9,626 nucleotides of DNA, from positions 1 through 9,626 of the forward strand of contig CAYMLL010000289.1 of NCBI GenBank assembly GCA_964390645.1. The letters run 5' to 3'. The translations under genes were made by a program, and so were the position numbers. The notes under the pieces were generated by a model. It saw only the letters and a list, made by a program, of their open reading frames with translations. It was not told where the DNA came from and searched no databases. Of the stretch, positions 6,460-9,626 are shown piece by piece (positions within the stretch are counted from its first letter, which is position 1; every line of letters begins with the position of its first letter). The DNA is from CAYMLL01 sp964390645. GTDB lineage: Bacteria; Planctomycetota; UBA8108.

Positions 6460-8101
6460 ATGAAAACTCCGTGCACGCTCGTCGTTCTCACTGCGCTCAC
6501 GTCGACCGTCCAGGTGGCCTCCGCCGGGGAAATCGTCGCTGTCAAGGTCGGCCGTGCGATCACGGTCAGTGGCGATGACATCGAGAATGCGACGATCCTG
6601 ATCGAGGCCGGACGCATCAAGGCGATCGGCAAGGACGTCGCGGTACCCGCGGAGGCGCGCGTCATCGACCGTCCTGAGAGCGTTGCCATGCCGGGCATCG
6701 TCGATCCTCACGCGACCACCGGGCTCCGGGATCCGAACGAGGTCCAGGCGAACGTCCCGTACGTCTCCGTGCTCGACGGCGTCGACCCTTCGGCCGTCGG
6801 TCTCGAGCACGCCGTGCGCCACGGCGTCACGGCCGTCCATTGCATCGCGGGGAACGCGACGCGCTTCGGTGGTCAGGGGGCGGTGATTCGCACCCGGGGG
6901 AGCTTCGTCGACCAGATGGTCGTCAAGTCTCCGTCGGCGATGAAGATCTCGCTTTCGACGACTTCGAGCGAGTCTCGCATGGGCAACATGGCGGCGATGC
7001 GAAAGAGCTTCTACGAGCTCTTCTCGCGCATTCGCAAGCTCGGCGAGCCGAAGACGGAGAAGGCGTCGTTGATCACGCAGGATGCCGTCGACGGGAAGAA
7101 GGATGCCACCGACGCGAAGAAGGACGCCGCCGACGCGAAGAAGGACGCCGCCGACGGGAAGAAGGATGCCGCCGACGCGAAGGAGGAGCCCACCGACGCG
7201 AAGGAGGATGCCGGCGACGCGAAGGAGGAGCCCACCGACGCGAAGGAGGATGCCGGCGACGCGAAGGAGNNNNNNNNNNNNNNNNNNNNNNNNNNNNNNN
7301 NNNNNNNNNNNNNNNNNNNNNNNNNNNNNNNNNNNNNNNNNNNNNNNNNNNNNNNNNNNNNNNNNNNNNGCCGTCGTGCGTCCCGCTCTCGATGCGCTCG
7401 TCAATCTGCGACCGACCTGGGCGGATATCGACTGGTCGAAGATCCCCGAGGACAAGATCGCCGAACGGGATCGGCCCCTGGTCGACCTCGTGCGGGGCAA
7501 GCTACGGGCGCACCTCTACTGCCCGACCGCTACCGATGTCTACAAGGCCTTCGAGCTGATCGACACGAACGGGCTCGATGCCACGCTGGTGCTCGGAAAC
7601 GACGCCTACAAGCTCGCGAAGGTTCTCGCGGGCCGCGAGGGGCTCGGCCCGGTCATCATCAGCTCCATCTTCGAGATCTGGGAGGAGGATCGCGAGACCG
7701 GCGCCGAGAAGCGGCACATCACCCCGAAAGCGCTCCACGATGGTGGCGTCGAGTTCGTGATCCAGGTGAGGCCGGCGACGCGATCGACTCGAGGTGCGAG
7801 CTTCAGCCGCCGTGGGGACGGCTACCACTGGTATCAGGCGGCCCGCCTGGTGCGCTACGGCATTCCCCGCAAGAAGGCGCTCGAGACGATCACGCTGTTG
7901 CCCGCGAAGATCCTCGGGCTTGACCACCGGCTCGGCTCCCTGGAGGTCGGCAAGGACGCGGACATCGCGATCTTCTCGGGTGATCCGCTCGACGCGCGCA
8001 GCTGGGTCCAGGAGGTCCTGATCGAGGGACGAACGGTCTACGACCGTGAGAAGGACGCGGATCTGGAGCTTCTCCTGCGATCCCCGGAGCGTCCGTTCTG
8101 A
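6460..8101 (+). CDS. Amidohydrolase-like exported protein with Asp/Ala/Lys heptad repeats (gapped)
   Basis: This is gene 2, 61 bases after gene 1. Residues 1-22 form a signal peptide with cleavage after VASA. An in-frame ATG at 6427 would give a longer, more basic N-terminus; neither start has a clear ribosome binding site. The amidohydrolase landmarks are IEAGRIKAIG (48-57), AMPGIVDPHATTG (76-88), RHGVTAVHC, GGQGAVIRT (137-145) and SRMGNM (172-177). Heptapeptide repeats then fill residues 211-270 up to the 100-N gap. After the gap the protein resumes at AVVRPALDAL in another frame, because the gap length is arbitrary, and ends with GSLEVGKDADIAIFSGDP and TGA. The HxH is reduced to HAT. The strand-5 His is Tyr (AHLYCPTATDV), the strand-6 His is lost (LVLGND), and no strand-8 Asp is apparent (FVIQVRPATRS). 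It is most likely a non-catalytic family member; its role is unknown. Confidence 0.88.
7090..7269 (+). repeat. 21-bp coding tandem repeat (heptapeptide array)
   Basis: Just over eight and a half 21-bp units encode seven-residue repeats in the order DGKKDAT, DAKKDAA, DAKKDAA, DGKKDAA, DAKEEPT, DAKEDAG, DAKEEPT, DAKEDAG, DAKE. The last four full units form two copies of a 42-bp higher-order repeat, which suggests recent expansion. The array runs straight into the 100-N gap, so its true length is unknown. The peptide is highly charged, low in complexity and likely helical or disordered, sitting as a linker within the amidohydrolase fold. Confidence 0.95.
7270..7369. other. Assembly gap (100 N) inside gene 2
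   Basis: Exactly 100 N follow the heptapeptide array. A round 100 is the common placeholder for a gap of unknown size. The reading frame before the gap (that of 6460) and after it (that of 7370) differ, which the placeholder explains without a real frameshift. The repeat array most likely broke the assembly. Confidence 0.97.
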
Positions 8102-8117
8102 CGTGGCGAGAAAGAGC

Positions 8118-9626
8118 ATGCTTTCGACGCAAGGAACCACGATCCGGATGCTCGCGCTGCTGATCACCGTGACGACGGTCTCGGGCGCGGACGTGACGGA
8201 CTCCGTCGCCCCGCAGAAAGATGGGCGCACCCTCGCGTTGCATGCCGGCTCCGTCTACACGGTCTCGGAGGGCGTCCTTGACGACGTTACGATCCTCGTC
8301 GTGAACGGCAAGATCGCCGGGATCGGCAGGGACGTCGATGTCCCGGACGGCGTGCGTGTCCACGACCTTCGCGACCACGTCGTGCTACCCGGTCTCATCG
8401 ATGCCGAGACGACGCTCGCCAGCGATGGACGCGACACACGCAAGAGCGTCTCGCCGGAGGTCAAGGCGATCGATGGATGGGACTTCTTTCGCGATCTCGA
8501 TGAGGTGCTCGAGGGCGGCGTGACCACGGTCTACGTCTCGCCGGGAATCTCCGCTCGCAGGAGCCAGGGCGTCTCGACCCGTCTGGTCTCGGGACGTGGC
8601 GCGGTCGTCAAGACGGCGGGCCGTGACGACAACCGTCTGGCGCGCGTCGTCACCGACAGTATCGGCATTCAGGTGAACCTCGGCGATCTGGCGCTGCGTC
8701 ATCCGACGATCTTCGATCCACCGGTCGGTGCCTCGCCCGACGTTCCCTTCGAGATGGCTCCCATGCAGCTTCCGCAGTCACGCATCGGCGAGTTTCTCGC
8801 CCTGCGCCGGCTCATCGGTCGTGCCGGCGCGTATCGTATCAGTGTCGAGGCCGGCCTTGACGGCACCACCTCGATGCCGGAGCTCGACGCGGAGTCGGCG
8901 GCGGTCTTCGCGCTGCTCGAGGGCCGTGATCATCTGCGGGTCCGCGCCGACAAGGCTCGGGACATCTACCACGTGCTGCGGCTGGCTCGCGAGATGGGGG
9001 TGCCGCTCGTGCTCGAGGGAGCGGCCGAGTCCGAGCGGCTGACGAGCTGGATCGTCGCGATGGAGGTCCCGGTGATTTTTCCGGGTGCCTTCCAGTCCGG
9101 AAGCCTCCCGCGAGGCGATCTCACCAGTCCCGCACGCGAGGGCCGTCTCGACGAGGACGCGATCCTGCGGATGCAGAAGGCCGGTGTGAAGATCGTGCTC
9201 AACAGTCCGTCGGACTCCGACGTCAAGAACCTGCTCCTGCAGGCTGCTGCGGCCGTCAGGCTCGGCATGGACCCGAACGATGCGCTGCGCGCGATCACGC
9301 TCCATCCGGCCCAGGTGCTCGGTGTCGACCACCGAGTCGGCAGTATCGAGGTCGGCAAGGACGCGGACCTGATCGTGCTCGGCGGCGACCCCTTCGGTCC
9401 GGACAGCGAGCCCCAGGCCGTGATCATCGAGGGTGAGATCGTTCACCGGGAGTCGCCGGAGGTGTCCACAGACACGACCGTCATCCGCGGCGGTCACATC
9501 TTCACGGGCGCCGGCAAGGTGATTCGTGGCGGCGTCGTCCTCGTCGAGAAGGGCAAGATCGAATACGTCGGGCCCGGCGCGCTCCTCGGATCGCTCGAGA
9601 AGGCTGCAAAGGTCATCGACGCGAGC
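8118..9626 (+). CDS. Amidohydrolase-like exported protein, partial, one module plus start of a second
   Basis: This is gene 3. It begins 16 bases after the TGA of gene 2 and runs off the window after 503 codons. The ATG at 8118 follows a purine-rich GAGAAAGAG; a GTG at 8103 is in frame and also possible. Residues 1-24 form a signal peptide (hydrophobic MLALLITVTTVSGA). The first module, about 38-443, has VVNGKIAGIG (61-70), LPGLIDAETTL (90-100), EGGVTTVYVSPG (132-143), RGAVVKT (160-166), SRIGEF (221-226) and GSIEVGKDADLIVLGGDP (408-425). HxH is replaced by ETT, the strand-5 His by Ala or Asp (VRADKARDI), the strand-6 His by Gly or Ala (LEGAAE), and strand 8 reads LNSPSDSD. From about residue 453 a new beta-sandwich starts (IRGGHIFTGAGKVI, VLVEKGKIEYVG), showing that a second module follows in the same protein. 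Function unknown. Confidence 0.9.
   Translation, partial: MLSTQGTTIRMLALLITVTTVSGADVTDSVAPQKDGRTLALHAGSVYTVSEGVLDDVTILVVNGKIAGIGRDVDVPDGVRVHDLRDHVVLPGLIDAETTLASDGRDTRKSVSPEVKAIDGWDFFRDLDEVLEGGVTTVYVSPGISARRSQGVSTRLVSGRGAVVKTAGRDDNRLARVVTDSIGIQVNLGDLALRHPTIFDPPVGASPDVPFEMAPMQLPQSRIGEFLALRRLIGRAGAYRISVEAGLDGTTSMPELDAESAAVFALLEGRDHLRVRADKARDIYHVLRLAREMGVPLVLEGAAESERLTSWIVAMEVPVIFPGAFQSGSLPRGDLTSPAREGRLDEDAILRMQKAGVKIVLNSPSDSDVKNLLLQAAAAVRLGMDPNDALRAITLHPAQVLGVDHRVGSIEVGKDADLIVLGGDPFGPDSEPQAVIIEGEIVHRESPEVSTDTTVIRGGHIFTGAGKVIRGGVVLVEKGKIEYVGPGALLGSLEKAAKVIDAS

Noticed and set aside
7260..7380. True frameshift in gene 2
   Set aside because: The frame change coincides with a 100-N placeholder of unknown real length, so it carries no information.

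Overview
The window is high-GC DNA (about two thirds G+C by eye) from a Gram-negative-type bacterium. It is a draft scaffold with two runs of N (3573-3582 and 7270-7369). Several exported proteins carrying amidohydrolase-like domains, high GC and the absence of clear Shine-Dalgarno sequences would fit Planctomycetota, Acidobacteriota or a similar environmental lineage. That placement is inference; nothing here fixes the taxon.

Layout. The left end is seven perfect copies of a 9-bp repeat that merge into the stop codon of a complete transketolase gene (tkt, minus strand, 58-2070). A divergent spacer of about 460 bases follows (2071-2534). It holds a good sigma-70-type promoter on the plus strand (2241-2269), a 14-bp tandem duplication (2318-2345) and a 13-bp element repeated four times (2420-2471). 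The rest of the window, 2535 to the end, reads rightward as one probable operon of three genes, all related to imidazolonepropionase-like (COG1228-type) amidohydrolases and all starting with a probable signal peptide.

Gene 1 (2535-6398) codes for three amidohydrolase-like modules in a row (A, B, C). As written it is broken by four in-frame TAG codons (3195-3272) and a 10-N gap. Gene 2 (6460-8101) is one module with an Asp/Ala/Lys heptapeptide repeat array that runs into a 100-N gap. Gene 3 (8118 to the window end) is one full module plus the start of a second.

How the genes work together. Transketolase is ordinary central carbon metabolism and is transcribed away from the operon, so I see no functional link. 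The operon is the interesting part. Every amidohydrolase module keeps the C-terminal signature G-S-L/I-x-x-G-K-D-A-D-L and the overall fold landmarks. The metal-binding and catalytic positions (HxH after strand 1, the His of strands 5 and 6, the Asp of strand 8) are almost all replaced. The array therefore looks like a set of exported amidohydrolase-fold pseudoenzymes, perhaps acting as binding or scaffold proteins. The loss of residues is read from the sequence against remembered family patterns; the function is inference.
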